A stretch of DNA of 64,000 nt from Knoxdaviesia capensis (GCA_001510575.1 LNGK01000007.1:2102151-2166150); one strand, 5' to 3'. Numbered from the stretch's first letter, positions 45,373 through 58,278 are shown. Notes: a model not told the origin generated them from the letters alone. Numbers and translations: made by a program.

Positions 45373-47849
45373 GCAGTCCTCACATGTCAAGACAACAAAA
45401 AAACAGACGGAGTATCCAGCCGAGGTGATTGCATTATCTCAAAAAAATGCTCCGATCCATCAGAGACGGGAATGTCGGCAGTCTTAAGCGGGCGAGGGGT
45501 GGACTGGGGCTCGTACGAGAGGCTTGGTTGGGAAGTTGAGGGCTTGGATCTAGGAAACTTTGTTTTTCTGTTGGGTTTGTACGGCGTGGTTAAGGGTACC
45601 GTACCTATGGAGTAAGGGACAGACGTAGCCCACGTAGGTGTGTCGGACGAGTCCGTCCACCACAGGCGAATTGCGTGCAAGCCGATGGTCAAAGTCTCAA
45701 AAGGTTCGTCGGGGAGGGGAGGCAGCCAGCGTGGGCGCGCCGGCTCTCGCTGGTCGGGGGATGCGGGATTGCGGCTCTGCACTCACTCTGCTTTGCATGT
45801 GTAGCTGTGAGAACTCCGTGCAGGTGTTCCTGTGAAGGACTGGTTGGATGGTTTTAAGTGTCGGCGGTGTCTCCCTTCTGCCAAGATGCACTGGATCATG
45901 AAGTTGTCCTGGAATGCTGTTCAAGCTCTGAGATGGATAGTATCGGTAGATATAAAGGCGATCCTTGTTTTTTGAGGGGTCTGAGAGAGGGAGGGAGAAA
46001 CGGGTTCTACAAATGGGTTGGGAGGAGTCAGAGTCCCGCCTTTTACATACAGGAACGTACGTAGTGGTAGTACTGTGATACAATCTTGAATCTTCCCAGC
46101 CGTGTTGGACAAGAGCCGTCTATGGAGAGAAGCTCTGGCCAGCTACAAATATCTAGCCAGTGTCCTCTTCTCGGTATACAGTCACTTTGATGTCCAGGGA
46201 CGACTTTTCGTCCAAAGAAAGAATCCGAAAAGTGACAGCATGTTGATGTAGGTAAGCAGCAATGCAGTGGTGGAGCAGTGATGCAACCGCCGGCGAATGG
46301 CATTTGTTGAGAGACTTTGGTGTGGCGTGGAATGTTCCTCCTTCGTCCAGACTTCAGTACAGACAGTTTGGAGATTGATAACACCACCTCAGGCTCTTGC
46401 GTACGTACTGTAGGTATGTAGACAAGTACCTGTAAGCGGGTACATGTACCCAACTCTCCTGAACATACTCGTCCATTGCAGACATTACAGTTCGGTGCTG
46501 ACCACCGAATACTGATCCTCAGGTGCGTATGGCCGTTACGACGCAGCTGTGGTGGGCGGGTGGCGCCGGACGTGTTTGAGTGGCCGAGATGACGAAGATC
46601 GCACTGTAGAAAGGCAATCTGGAATTTTTGGTTGGGGATGTTATTTTGTTAGCTGTCCGTGCCTGCTCTTGCTGTCAACCGACAAAAACTTTGGCTGTGG
46701 TTTTCTGCGCAACACGTTCTTCCGCTTTGCCGGGAGCGAAGAAAAAAAAAAAGGCACAGGGGTGTGTACCGCTCAAACTGCTCAAGCTGTTTTTGTCGTC
46801 TCCTTCCAAAAACTGGGGCAATTGGCCAATCACACCCGCCAGATCTCCAGAAGCATTGGGGGAAAGGAAAGCACCAGAAGGAAAAAAGGGGTGGGGGCCG
46901 GGGGGTGTGTGTGTACAAATACGCCTCTCACGGGGAGGTACCACTGCCAGAAAAGCCAAATGGTTGGGGTGTGCGCAGAAAAAAGAAAAAGCGGATAGGC
47001 CAGGGAAGCTAGGGCCAACAGGGCCAGATTGTTGGGGAGAGGCAAAACAGGCGAAACGGTACATAGCTTTCCTAATATTAGAAGAAAATAAAAAAGCGTT
47101 GAGGCTAAGATCAACAAAGATCAGAGGTCCAGCGGGAGGTCACTCGGACGTATGAATGCAGTACAGCAGGTACCTCAGTGCGTCGGGACTGGCTGTGGCT
47201 ATGTTACCTCCCAGGCCTGGAATTGTTCGCGTTTGATTTTCAGTTAACGGCCACCAGAGAGTTGAACGCCGTCTGTCAGTCCTCGCACCACGGAGCTTGG
47301 AGCATGACTGTGTGGGTGTTCCGCAGAAAGCTACAACTGTTTTGGTGGGAAGCGTGCCTCTCACGCCAAATTCTGCTGGGGCAGGGCCTGGGCCGATCTT
47401 TCCTGTAGCCAGCACTTCGTAAGCCGGACCCCAAAACCAGGAACGGCAGGAAGAGCCTGTCTCCGTCCAACAAGACAAGACGTACGTTCTTGCCACTTTG
47501 CCTAGCTGTGTGTGTGTGTGTGTGTGTATGTAATATCGTCGTTGACCGTTAAAATCCGTCAACACGAGTACGACCCAAGTTGTCTCCCCCGCTGGTCCGT
47601 TTGCTCATTCCGTAAGCTGCATGTGTCCCGGCCGCTCCTGCCACATATCATTCCATAACGGCCGAAAGTGGTCAAAGGCACCCGTGGCCATCGCCTGTTT
47701 GGTAGAGTTGTTCCTTCCTGCCAGCCTGGGTTGCTTTCCCCAACAACTATATCCGGTAACCCCCCCTAAACCCAGCAGGAGCCTTTCACTGTTGCCGACC
47801 GGCAGGAGCTGGCCTCACTGATCGCTCCTGCACACTGCGTTTACGATAA

Positions 47850-49009
47850 TCTCCCCCCGCCATATATATCCTTCACATCTGATCCCTCTCATTTTTCCAC
47901 TCACATCTTCCTCTTCTATCCTCCCTCTCTATCCTCCTTATCTCTTCCCCTCCTCACCCCGGCCTTCACTCCTTGTTAGGGCTGTTCCTCTCTTTTTGTA
48001 ATCCTTCCGACGTGACCCTCTCTGGTGGCAGTCACCTCCCTCCTTCCAGTTGACCTTGACTTTATCCAGGTAAGCATATTTTCGCTGTCCACTGGCTCCT
48101 GCCTTATTCCCCTCCACCTTATCGCGTTATCCGGACTGGAAGGAATGTTGGCCTCTGGAGCACAGCAAGTACTGTGGACCTGGCCGACACTGTCGATCCC
48201 TATATTTTATGCACGGGGTGCAGGTACCAGTACCACCAGGGCTCTCGGCCCCTAGAAAAAGGGACCAGCTTTTTTTTTTTTTTTTCGCTGTCCTGCGATT
48301 GTTGAGGCTTTTGACACCGAGCCCTGCTCGACAGGTTCAAAGCTGTTCAACATCTTTCTTTCTCCTTTCTCTTCTTCCTCTCCCAAATCTTCCTTTCTTA
48401 CACACACACACACACACACACATCACCACCTCGTCTTCTCTCTCTCCCCCACCATCTCTCTTCCGTGCGACTGTCACTCGTTTCTTTCAAACATCGTCAG
48501 CTTCGTTTCGTCCGCTTTTACAGCTCTACTGAGTATCTGATAGCTTGGTTCGTTTGCCTCGTTCCATCACCCTTGTTTTCCATCTGTGCTGGGCCGGTGT
48601 CACCTTTCTTATCCACACCCCCCTTCTCGTCACCTAACACCCCCGGCTCCCCCATAAAAAATCCAACAACTTTTCCCACCACTCACCACATAATGCTTCC
48701 ATATACTTATATGACTCTCTCTGCCCATCGTTGAACTCCTTCTGGCCTCTCGGTTTCCCTTCTTTCTCTCCAACTGCTTCTCCCTACACTCCAGTTACTC
48801 TCCTCTTGCTTTGACATTGAGGAAGTTCAACACTGGCTACTGGTAGTCACCGTGTTGCATCACTTGAATGAAGCCTTGTTTCTAACCCTCCAACCTTGGG
48901 CACTCACCAGACCTGCACACAGTCCCCGTTGTGCACCCCGCGATACACACCCCGAACCAGAAAACGAAGGCCCGAAATATCCAATCCCAGAGGGGAGAAA
49001 ACACACACA
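47850..49009 (+). promoter_or_regulatory. CT-rich promoter/leader of the desaturase gene
   Basis: C/T-dominated plus strand at 47870-48000, 48330-48500 and 48690-48840, with a CA repeat at 48402-48422. A CAG|GTAAGC donor-like site at 48068-48075 could mark a 5' UTR intron, which I cannot confirm. Nitrogen, lipid or oxygen control sites were not recognised. Confidence 0.5.
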
Positions 49010-50625
49010 ATGGCCTCGGCTACCTCGTCCGGCTCGGCTCCGGCCGTTGCCGACTCGTTCCCTGACGGAACCACCGACTACGTCCCTCTTCGCTCCAAGA
49101 AGAAGTACGATATCCGCAAGCCTCACATCTCCGACCAGCCCATGACTCTGGGCAACTGGTACCAGCATATCAACTGGCTCAACACCACCCTTATTGCCAT
49201 CATTCCTATCTGCGGCCTGATCGCTTCGTATTGGGTTCCGCTGAATCCGTACACCCTGACTCTCTCCATCGTGTACTATTTCCACACGGGTTTGGGCATT
49301 ACTGCGGGCTACCATGTAAGTTCTGACTGCAGACCGTGACAGCCCTCCCTTGTTAGGGTTGTATCTCTGAAGACCGCCCACTAACCAACACTCTCTCTCT
49401 CTCCCTCACTTGCAGCGTCTGTGGGCCCATCGCTCTTACAAGGCCACCCTGCCTCTGAAAATCTATCTTGCCGCCGTTGGTGCCGGCTCCGTTGAGGGCT
49501 CTATCCGCTGGTGGTCTCGTGAGCACAGAGCTCATCACCGCTACACCGATACCGAGAAGGACCCCTACTCCGTCCGCAAGGGTCTTCTCTACTCGCAGTA
49601 AGTTTTCCTCCCACACTCATGAAGCCCGAGCCATTTGCATCCACCCCGAACTCAACCCAGACTAACTCTCTCTTTGCAGCATGGGATGGATGATTTTCAA
49701 GCAGAACCCGCGCAGAGCCGGCCGTACCGATATCACTGATCTCAATGAGGACTGGGTTGTCGTCTGGCAACACCAGAACTACCTCACCTGCGTCGCCTTC
49801 ATGGGACTCCTCCTGCCTATGTCGCTTTGCGGTCTCCTCTTCGACGACTGGCTAGGCGGTTTCATCTATGCCGGTATCCTCCGTATCTTCTTTGTTCAGC
49901 AGGCCACCTTCTGCGTCAACAGCCTTGCCCACTACCTTGGTGACCAGCCCTTCGATGACCGCAACTCCCCGCGTGACCACGTCATCACTGCTCTTGTCAC
50001 CCTGGGCGAAGGCTACCACAACTTCCACCACGAGTTCCCGTCGGACTACCGGAACGCTATTGAATGGTACCAGTATGATCCGACGAAGTGGTCCATCTGG
50101 TGCTGGAAGCAGCTTGGCCTTGCCTACGACCTGAACCAGTTCCGCAGCAACGAAATCGAGAAGGGCCGCGTCCAGCAGCTCCAGAAGAAGCTCGACCAGA
50201 AGCGTTCCGTCCTGGACTGGGGTGTTCCCCTGGAGCAGCTCCCTGTTATCTCCTGGGACGACTTCCAGGCCCAGGTCAAGGATGGCCGCGCTCTCATTCT
50301 CCTCGGCGGAGTGCTGCACGACATCGGTAACTTCATCAAGGACCACCCCGGTGGCAAGGCCCTGATCACGAGTGGAATTGGAAAGGACGCCACTGCTATT
50401 TTCAATGGCGGCGTTTACAACCACTCGAACGCGGCCCACAACCTGCTGTCGACGATGAGAATTGGTGTTCTCCGTGGCGGCTGCGAGGTTGAGATCTGGA
50501 AGCAGTCGCAGGCGGAGAACAACAAGGAGGACAACGTCTTCGACTCCTCCGGTAAGCGCATCTTCCGCGCTGGCCACCAGGTCACTAAGCTTCCCCAGCC
50601 TGTCCCCAGCGCTGATGCTGCGTAA
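49010..50625 (+). CDS. OLE1: Delta-9 acyl-CoA (stearoyl-CoA) desaturase with cytochrome b5 domain
   Basis: ER membrane di-iron enzyme that puts the first double bond into palmitoyl- and stearoyl-CoA, supplying oleate for membranes. Exons 49010-49315, 49416-49597 and 49680-50625 join to 477 aa. Membrane segments lie around residues 60-100 and 190-235. The three histidine boxes are present: HRLWAH (H102-H107), HRAHH (H139-H143) and HNFHH (H276-H280). The C-terminal part from about residue 345 is a fused cytochrome b5 domain with the haem-ligand motif HPGG (H385), as in fungal Ole1. Intron 1 lies right after the first box histidine and intron 2 splits the codon before [10 protein letters not shown]. 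The 3' flank is ordinary. Confidence is very high. Confidence 0.98.
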
Positions 50626-51802
50626 ACCTCTTCTTGATCACCACCGTCTCGTGGCCCTCGGGCACCGGCACTCTCACTGGGTTCGACTCTCTTTTTCACG
50701 CTGTCTCTGTGAACCAACTCTATGACACACCTTCTTTTACCGGTCCTTGTTGATCGAACACAATTGTCCCGTGTTCGAGACAAGGACACCTCCAGATTTC
50801 CTTTTTGTCCTGTGGTGGGCTTGAGATGGCTTCGTGGTTCAGATCACAGAATGGTCAATAAAAGAGCGAGGCCACGGGGCTGCTTTCTTGTTTTTTTGTT
50901 TTCTCCAATAGTCGGGTGGGTTGCTTTTCTGGGCTGTCCTCCAAACTACCGGATCAAGCACATCCATCCGACTACGTATGACTCGGGACGTTTTCACTGC
51001 ACAGTCGAGTGCACTTCATTTTTTTTCACTGGTTCATAACTTTGATGTACGGCGTTGGAGAGGGGTTCTTTTTTCAAGGTCAAACTTGACTTCTTTTTTC
51101 TTCACACTGTTGGAGGTGTAACTAACTCCTAGATATATTTCTCGTTCCCTTTTTTTCATATGGAGCAGGCTGTCTATGTCCAGTAGCTTTATCAAAATAT
51201 TCATTCTCATATCTCGATTCATGTTTGATGCAAATGCGCGGCTTTCGTGACTGGGTGACACTCCCACAGGTGCAGCGAGTAGACGGGCAAGAGGCCTCGG
51301 CGGCCTAGCAAATGCTGGCGGATACTCTGATATGCAGTTATGCGTTTATGCAGCTACGAGAAAACAGTTATGCATTTATCACGACTATGCACTAAACGCG
51401 GTTATGCAGTTACGAGTATGTCCCGGGTGGATTCAGAAACGACCTTAATAACACAGGAAAAAGAAGCCAACACGGAAGATAGCAGAACAGGACCAATACA
51501 CAAACGGAAGTTTTTTTAACACAACACCGCACACCCCAATCTTCGCGCCGAAAGAAAAACAAGAGATAACAGACACATCAAAAAGCACACACACAAAAAC
51601 GAAAAACGACGAAGATTCTCATATTTTTTGTCTTCCAACTCTTTTAGTCCTAGGATTTGCCGTCTACATAGCGAGCAGCGGTATGTGTATTGGAGGAGCG
51701 AGGACGAGCACAGGCTTGAAAGACAAGAAGCAGAAGAAGGAGAAGAGGTCGAGGGGGGGAGAACAGGAGGGGGTTAGAAAGAGAAAGGCAAGCGGGGGTG
51801 GG
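50626..51802. other. Convergent intergenic region, no gene seen
   Basis: About 1.2 kb between the stops of the desaturase (+) and arp9 (-). It holds their 3' flanks, and around 51330-51420 a cluster of imperfect TTATGCAGTTA/TTATGCATTTA words. No open frame of interest. Confidence 0.6.
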
Positions 51803-54251
51803 TTAACGCAGGACAGAGTTCGTGCGGATGCCCTTGGGGCCGTACTCGCTAGAAGGACACACAAGAGGGTTAGATACACCGGAGACACAGAACAAGCAAC
51901 AGCAAATGAAAGGATTGAAGATAAAATAAAACTAAAAAAGAAAGGGGGCGAAGAAGGACGTACTTGTACTCGACGCGGCTCAGGCTCATCTGGCGCTGGC
52001 ACTCGGCCACCGCCGCGTCGCTGCTGTGCACGCAGTACGCCAGGCGGCCGGCCACCAGGCAGCCGAGGAACATGGCCTCCTCGAAGCCGTTCTTGGTCCA
52101 CTCGGCCAGGTAGGTCGGCAGCGGGGCGAGGCGGATCGCGGTGGGCGTCTGCGAGTGGAAGCGGTGCGACGTGGCGGCCGCGCCGTCCGGGCCGCCGGGC
52201 GTGCCCGGCGCGGTGCCGTTCGCCGCGGCTGCCGCGGCCGCGGCGGCGGCGGTGGTGGCGGCCTGCAGCAGCGGGTTGACGCCGCCCGCGCCGCCGAGGG
52301 CCGGCGGCGCGGCGTACGACGCGGTGGGCGTCTGCGCGCCCGTGCCCGACGGCGTGGCCATGTTCGACGGCATCTCCGAGGTGAACATGGTGGCCGTGCT
52401 GGGCGACACCAGGTGGCGGGCCGTCAGCGTGGCGACGATGTTTTCCTTCAGCCCGCGCACGCGCGCGCCGTTGCCGACGATCGCGAGGTTCTCCCAGCAC
52501 GCCGGGCGCTGGTACATGTCGGGCACGCCCTGCACCGCGTGGTAGATGGTGTCGGTGATGCGGTCGATCTGCGCGCGGTCGGCGAAGCGGAAGCGCTCCA
52601 GGCCGACTTCGATGTCGCGGCGCACGCGCTTGGCGCGGTACTGCGGCTCGCTGGGCTCGCTGGGTGCCGCGGGCACGGGCGGGGCCGGTGGGGTGGAGGG
52701 GCCGGCGGGCGCGGCAGGCGCGGCGGGTGCGGCAGGTGCGGCGGCCGGGGCGGGGTCTGTCGCTGGGGCTGCTGTGTCAGCGGGGGCGGTCTCGCCGGTG
52801 CCGTTCAGCGCAGCCTCGTCGTCCTTCGGAGCATCACCAGCGGCAGCAGCAGCTGCTCCTACTGCAGCAGCTCCGTCCGCACCAGCCTCGGCAGGCGCCA
52901 CGACAGGCGGGACAACAACCGGCGCGGGCGGCTCGGGCACCACCAGCTCCTGCACGATCTCCTCGTAGTGAAACACGTTGCGCGTGCGCTTCAGATTCGG
53001 CAGGCGCTGGGCCTTGGCGGCCGCCTCGGCCTCCTTGTTAGCGCCGCGCTTGGACGTCTTGCTCTTCTCCTTCTCCTTCTCCTTGCGCGCCAGGAACTCC
53101 TTGGTCTGTCCGCTGGTCACGATGCTGGCCACGTCCAGCACGCCGTCGTTGTCGGGCGCCAGACCGTCGTCGTCGCCGTCGGCCGCGGGGTCCGCCGCCG
53201 CAGAGACAGGGGCTTCGGCAATGGTGGCCGCAGACGCCGCGGCGTCCGCTTCGGCAGTGGCCGCAGCCGCAGCCGCCGCCGCCGCCGCCGCCGCCGCACT
53301 CACCGGGCCGTCCTTAGGCAGCTCGCAGTGGTCCGGGGCGTCCGCGACAAACGGCAGCACCTCGCAGATATGGCTCTTCTTGAGCTGCTCGGCCATGTCA
53401 TACGAGAAGCCCTTGTCCTTGAGCAAGCCGAGCAGGCGGCGCGTGAACACCTCGCCGCCGGCCAGAATGCCGCCCTGCGCCTCCTCGCCCGCCTCGACAT
53501 CCGGGTCGGCGCCGTCGTACGGCGTGCCCAGGCTGCGGTAGTTGACAATCACGCCGTCGTGGATGCACGTCACGTCGACCTTCTCGAAGCCGATGTCGAC
53601 CACCGTCATCGTGGTGAACTTGAGGCCGTACTGCGCGGCGATGCCGCTGTGCACGATCGACAGCGCGGGCGTCTTGGTCTTCTCGAACACATAGCGCGCG
53701 ATCTGCTCGACGCAGGCGCGCGTCCACTGCGGCGACGCCATCAGCACGATCGGCGTGTTGTGGTACGACGTGGTCAGCAGGTTGTGCACGTGGTCGAGGA
53801 ACGCCAGGAACGCCTCCATGTTGACGATGCGGCCCCCTGGAGTGTGCGTCAGCCAAGGGTTTTTCATCCTGGTAGTCTTTGTTCATCCACGTGCAGGGCC
53901 AGCTCTCGGGCACCAGTAACGAAAGGGGATGGGGGAGGGGAAGCACTCACATCTCATCGGGTACACCGCGCCCTCCGTCTCATCCGGATCCTCCACCCAC
54001 TCGAACTCATCCTCGCCGCCGGCCTCCGCACCCGCCTCCGTCGCAGTAGGAGCAACCGCTCCCGCGCGCCGGCGCTTGCGCGTATGGTACGGCCGCCACT
54101 CGCCCGTCTCCGGATCGCGGAACATGCGCGTGGGGATGCGGTGCGCCGGCGGCGTCAGCTCATTCACGCCCAGCTGCGCCATCGTCGTGTGGCTGCCCGG
54201 GCAGATCACCAGCACCTGCTCCTCGCGCCACTTGCCGCCTGGGCCGGACAT
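51803..54251 (-). CDS. arp9: Actin-related protein Arp9 (SWI/SNF-RSC chromatin remodeller subunit)
   Basis: Nuclear actin-related subunit of SWI/SNF-type remodelling complexes. Exons 54251-53951, 53836-51964 and 51848-51803 join to 739 aa; the tiny last exon supplies EYGPKGIRTNSVLR, the expected C-terminus. Family landmarks: EQVLVICPGSHTTMAQLG and PPAHRIPTRMF at the start, GRIVNMEAFLAFLDHV from residue 102, FTTMTVVDIGFEKVDVTCI, GGEVFTRRLLGLL, and late NLAIVGNGARVRGLKENIVA plus YLAEWTKNGFEEAMFLGC. The actin ATP-site residues are only partly kept, as usual for Arp9. Oddities are three Ala/Pro-rich inserts (about residues 270-340, 396-492 and 585-665), including pure alanine runs coded by GCC/GCG repeats, which make the protein far longer than yeast Arp9 (about 470 aa). 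Arp8 was considered and fits less well. Confidence 0.87.
53252..53300. repeat. GCC-type trinucleotide repeat coding polyalanine in arp9
   Basis: A run of GCC/GCA triplets inside arp9 exon 2 that encodes about a dozen alanines on the minus strand. It is likely to vary in length between strains. Confidence 0.85.
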
Positions 54252-55598
54252 CTTTGTGTGTAAGGGTGTGTATGTGTGTAGTTTCGGTTTCGGGGAAAAT
54301 AAGAAAAGGAACGAAGAGGACGGTCGCGTATCGTCGGGGCTCGGGGGCCACAGCTTTCGAGTTCCGGGTGTATTGCGCCCGCTTCGTTCGCAAGAAGATC
54401 CCGCTGACGCGCTCGCTCGCTCAGTCGTGCACGCGCAACTCGGATTCGGTTCACCGGAACACAATGACCCAATTCACTACACCAGGGCCAGACTCGTCAA
54501 ATTGGGTTCGTGATGGGTTTGCGCTTCTAATTCCGTTCAATTCGAGGAGGGCGTGTGAAGAATGGTGAAAGAGAAGAAAAAGAGGGAGAAAGACAAGGTC
54601 AGGTGGAAAATCAGATAACAAGCAGATGTGCACAAAAGCTCATCAATATTTGGGTGCCCTGAAAAATAATAACAGGCACCGTCAATAGCGGTTTTGTTGG
54701 TTTTGACCTCTTGATATTGTTGTTTGGAGCTGTTCACGATTGAAGCCATTGGCTTCAGATATTTTTGGGGGTTCACAGGTGTGGCTGAACTCAGCACCAG
54801 CCACACTTTGGTTTTTGTGTGGCGGGTTTGGGCCGTATTTCTGTATACGTATAAAATTCGCTAAACAGCACTTATTCTCACCACATGGCATCCCGCGCAT
54901 CAAAGCCCACCTCGCATATCAACGAGAACAGTTCTCCATACACGGCATCGTCATCAGGCTCTCGAAATCCAAAAATTCGTACCGGCGTGCACGTTTCATT
55001 CCCTGTACTCAAATATATAGAAACTACCGCTCGTTACATTACTAAAAACCACCCCCCAGAACCCCGAAAAAAGCACGGGGAAAACACCCCATCAGTCCCA
55101 AACATCGCCCAGAACCAAACACAAAACGCAGGAAAAACACCTTAAGATTCAGTTCTGCAAGGTGTGTCCAGCAGGGCCAGACGAAAAGCAAGCCGCAGGA
55201 CCATCCCAAAAAAGACAATATAGTTAAGAGCGGGAGAACAAACACCAAAGAATCCAAAAAAAAGACACAAAAAGCAAGGACGTGTAACGCTCATAATCAG
55301 AGTCCAAAGTATTGAAAAGAAGCAGCAGGAGACCGGCATTTTGAAAAACAGTTTATGTAGTGCAATAGGCGTACATATGTATCCCAGCAATGGGCTGGGC
55401 TGGCTGGATGTGTGTGGGTGTCGGTATGGAGTATATGCATAGAGTTGGGGGATGTGCAGCAAGCATTAAAAGGGCATCGCAAGTATGCCAAAATTAGACA
55501 GGTCGGGTGGCCTGGAGGAGAAAAAGGAAGGAAAGAAAAAAAGGGGGTATCACATGTGGCACATCATCCGCCAGCGAGTCTCCTCGCATTCAGCGGGT
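54252..55598. other. Intergenic region between arp9 and the SYLF gene
   Basis: About 1.35 kb that must hold the arp9 promoter next to 54252 and the 3' flank of the SYLF gene. The middle is A-rich with several A runs (55020-55140, 55240-55275). No supportable gene. Confidence 0.6.
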
Positions 55599-58278
55599 TC
55601 AAACAACAGCAGCAGTCTTCTTAGCTGCCTGCTTCGGCTTCTCATCATCGTCCATCTTGACGCTCTTAAACGACTGCGCCGCTGAATCATCCGACTCATC
55701 GTCCGCCTTTTGCACCGGCGGTGGCGGCGGCGGCGACACTGACACGGCCGGGATAGTCACAGCCGAGGCGGAATCGGACTTCTTAGGGCTCTCAGACTGC
55801 GGCCGCGAGGGCGACTGGGGGGGCGAAAACGCGGACACGGCGCCCTGGGACAGCGGCGATGGCGGAGACAGAACCGGCGAGGTTGTGGCAGGCCGCACGT
55901 CGTCAATAACGGCAGCACTGAAGTACGGCGAGTCCTCGGCGGCGTCGGCACCCAGGAAACTGCCCGGCATGGTCGGCTTGCTCATGGTCGTGCTCGTCAC
56001 GCTCCGGCGGCCGGCAATAACCACCGCCGACGTGGCATCCACGACCTGGGGCGTCTCCATGTCGTCGAACCGGGAGATGTCGTCGGGAACCTGGTCAGCG
56101 CTCATGGTCTCGCGCAGCGGGCTGGACACGGTGCTATCGTTGGACACAGTAGATCCAGACGCCGAATGCGACAGGCGTGCCGGGCTCCGGATCGGAAGCG
56201 GCGGGGGCAGACGGCGAGGGATCGTCACAATCGAACCCTTCACCTGCACGGCCGAAGCTCTGCCCACAGTCACCGCCGTAGTACGGGACGGTTGCACCGC
56301 GGAAGCAACTTCAAACACCACCGGCTCATCGTCGTCGTCATCCTCATCGTCCTCGTCGTCGGCGTCGTCGTCATCGTCAACCACGTGGGCCTTTGTTGAT
56401 GCGTCCATCGGCGGCGGGGGTGTCGACGGCTCATTCTCAGAGGCCGAGCTGTTGTCGTTGTGGCGATCTAGAGAGCTAGTGGAGGTACCATTGCCCTTGG
56501 CGGGAGTAGGGGTGATGGGAGCGGCGGGGGCCAGGGAAGCGGCGGCAACCGGAGTTTGTGCCGACGTGGAGCTAGACACATACTTCGGAGTCTCAACTTC
56601 ACGGCCAAGCGGAGTTGGCGAGTCATCCTCGAGATCGTCGTCGCGGTCGCCAAGGTTCAGGTATCGAAGAGGGGAAGTGTCGACCTTGGTGTAGTCGACC
56701 TCCTCAACCTCTTTGATTTCTTCGGGAAACTGTTGCTCCCACGATTTCCGCGGGCGGCTGCTATCCTCGCTCTGACGAGGGCTAGGCGTGGTGGCGGAGG
56801 TTGTGGCAACGTCGGTCTGGGTTCCGGCATCGGTCACTTGGGTGCGCTCAGTCCGTGCGGACATGTAGCTTCCCCGGTTGCTGCGAGAGGCGTGGGTGTC
56901 GATGCTACGGCGCTGGAACTTGCTGAACAGGGGGCTGGTGGGGCTCGGCGCATATTCGAACTGGCTGCTGGTGGGACGCATCTTCATGCCGACTTCGCGA
57001 ATTTCCAGGCCGGCCATTTCGAGTGCCAGCACGCCAAACGGATCCGGGTCGTCAGTGTTGGGAACTCCAAACGACGTTGCCGGAGACATGGGCCGCTTCG
57101 GAGATTTGGGCGATTCTATCACACTGTCTCCAGGAGACTTCTTTCCAGTAATCTCTTCAATGGCGGTGGGGTCAAAGTCGGTTCTGCCCTCGGATTGCTT
57201 GAGAACCTCGTACAGAGGTCGGATGTCGTCGAGGCCCCGGTCGATATTGCCGGCCAAAATGTTAACCACCGACAGAGGTTCATTGTAGAAGCGTTCATTT
57301 TCGTTTGCGCGCTCAGTCACAATGGCCCCACTGATGTTGACAGTGTGAGAAAGACCACGAGACTTGAGATACACAAAGGTCGACTGGCCGCCATAGTCGG
57401 ACATCTTAAGGTCGGACTCGGGAGTGGCCAAGGGGATAACCGGGCCAAAGTTAAGGCTGACATCCTCGCCGAGAACCAGGCGCGACTGGGACAGCACGTC
57501 CAGGGTGGAGTTGTTGTTGATGATCAAGACGCAATCATACGCATCAATGCCAACAACAAAGCTCAGAGTGGGAGTATGGATCATCAGGGCCGACGGCGGA
57601 GACCAGGAACCGTCGGAGTTTCGCGCAATCAGAATGCCGGAGCCGCCGGCGCCGGTCATCCACAGACCTGAACGCATGCAGGTAAACACGGCAATGGCGG
57701 ATGCATTCTGAACGACTCTCCGGGGGATCCGTTTTAGAGTTCTATAAGGAGTCTTGACGTCAGGACTGAAGTTGCCGGGATCGGTGATCGGCGCAAGGTA
57801 TCCGTCATCTGTGGGAAGATTGGCGGGGGATTGTTAGCAACTACGGTACACAAGATAACATGCAAGCTAGTAGAGCTTGGAAGTCATAGCAGAGAGAGCA
57901 GTGAGGGAGAGAAGGCGAGCGGCAGTGCAATGTGTGGGCAAAACAAAACAAAATGATAAAAAAAGAAATGACAAAAAAAAGCAGCAGCAGCAGCAGCCGC
58001 GGGGTGGCCAAAAATGGCTGACATGATGTCGGAGCAAATGACGTACTGCAAAAAGTCTTGAGAATAACGGCGGCCTTGGCGCACTCTTGATCCAGGGTAG
58101 CCGGGAAAAACAGTTTTTGCGAGGCACTGGGCGACGACGAGGTTGGCGACGAGGGAGCCACAGTTGAGTTTGTCGAGAGTCGCTTGAGGAACGGCGGCGC
58201 ATTGGGTTGTGGCTGTTGATCGTCGTCCGTTTGCGCCTTACGGCGGTCCCACGAGAGCAGGGCCGAAACTCGCTGCAT
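55599..58278 (-). CDS. SYLF-domain (Ysc84-like) phosphoinositide-binding protein
   Basis: Exons 58278-58047 and 57808-55599 join to 813 aa. Residues about 55-290 form a SYLF domain: LDQECAKAAVILKTFC, then RIPRRVVQNASAIAVF, MTGAGGSGILIARNSDGSW, FVVGIDAYDCVLIINNN and LVLGEDVSLNFGPV. In yeast Ysc84/Lsb3 and animal SH3YL1 this domain binds phosphoinositides and actin at endocytic sites, so a cortical membrane role is inferred. The rest is disordered Ser/Pro-rich sequence with an acidic run (about 19 Asp/Glu residues, coded near 56325-56385) and a Lys-rich end. The SH3 domain found in Ysc84 and SH3YL1 is missing, so partner binding must differ. The start ATG gives MQRVSALLSWDRRKAQ. Its leader (58370-59030) is CT-rich in the gene's sense. 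Confidence 0.86.

Larger units (their letters stand above)
41772..49009. other. 7.2 kb gene-free block upstream of the desaturase gene
   Basis: No coding region I can support. The first 400 bp are the 3' flank of the kinase-like gene, rich in C and T. Further on are T-runs (43797-43815, 44580-44600), GT microsatellites (44502-44529, 45348-45372, 47507-47528), G-rich stretches (44960-45015), possible CCAAT boxes (about 45106 and 46825) and a tRNA-like sequence that I reject separately. The last kilobase is pyrimidine-rich and reads as promoter and leader of the desaturase. Confidence 0.65.

Noticed and set aside
52026..54263. 745-codon plus-strand open frame opposite arp9
   Set aside because: Antisense shadow of a GC-rich coding exon. 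The arp9 reading has family motifs and correct splice sites; the opposite frame is Arg/Gly/Ala-rich without similarity to any protein.
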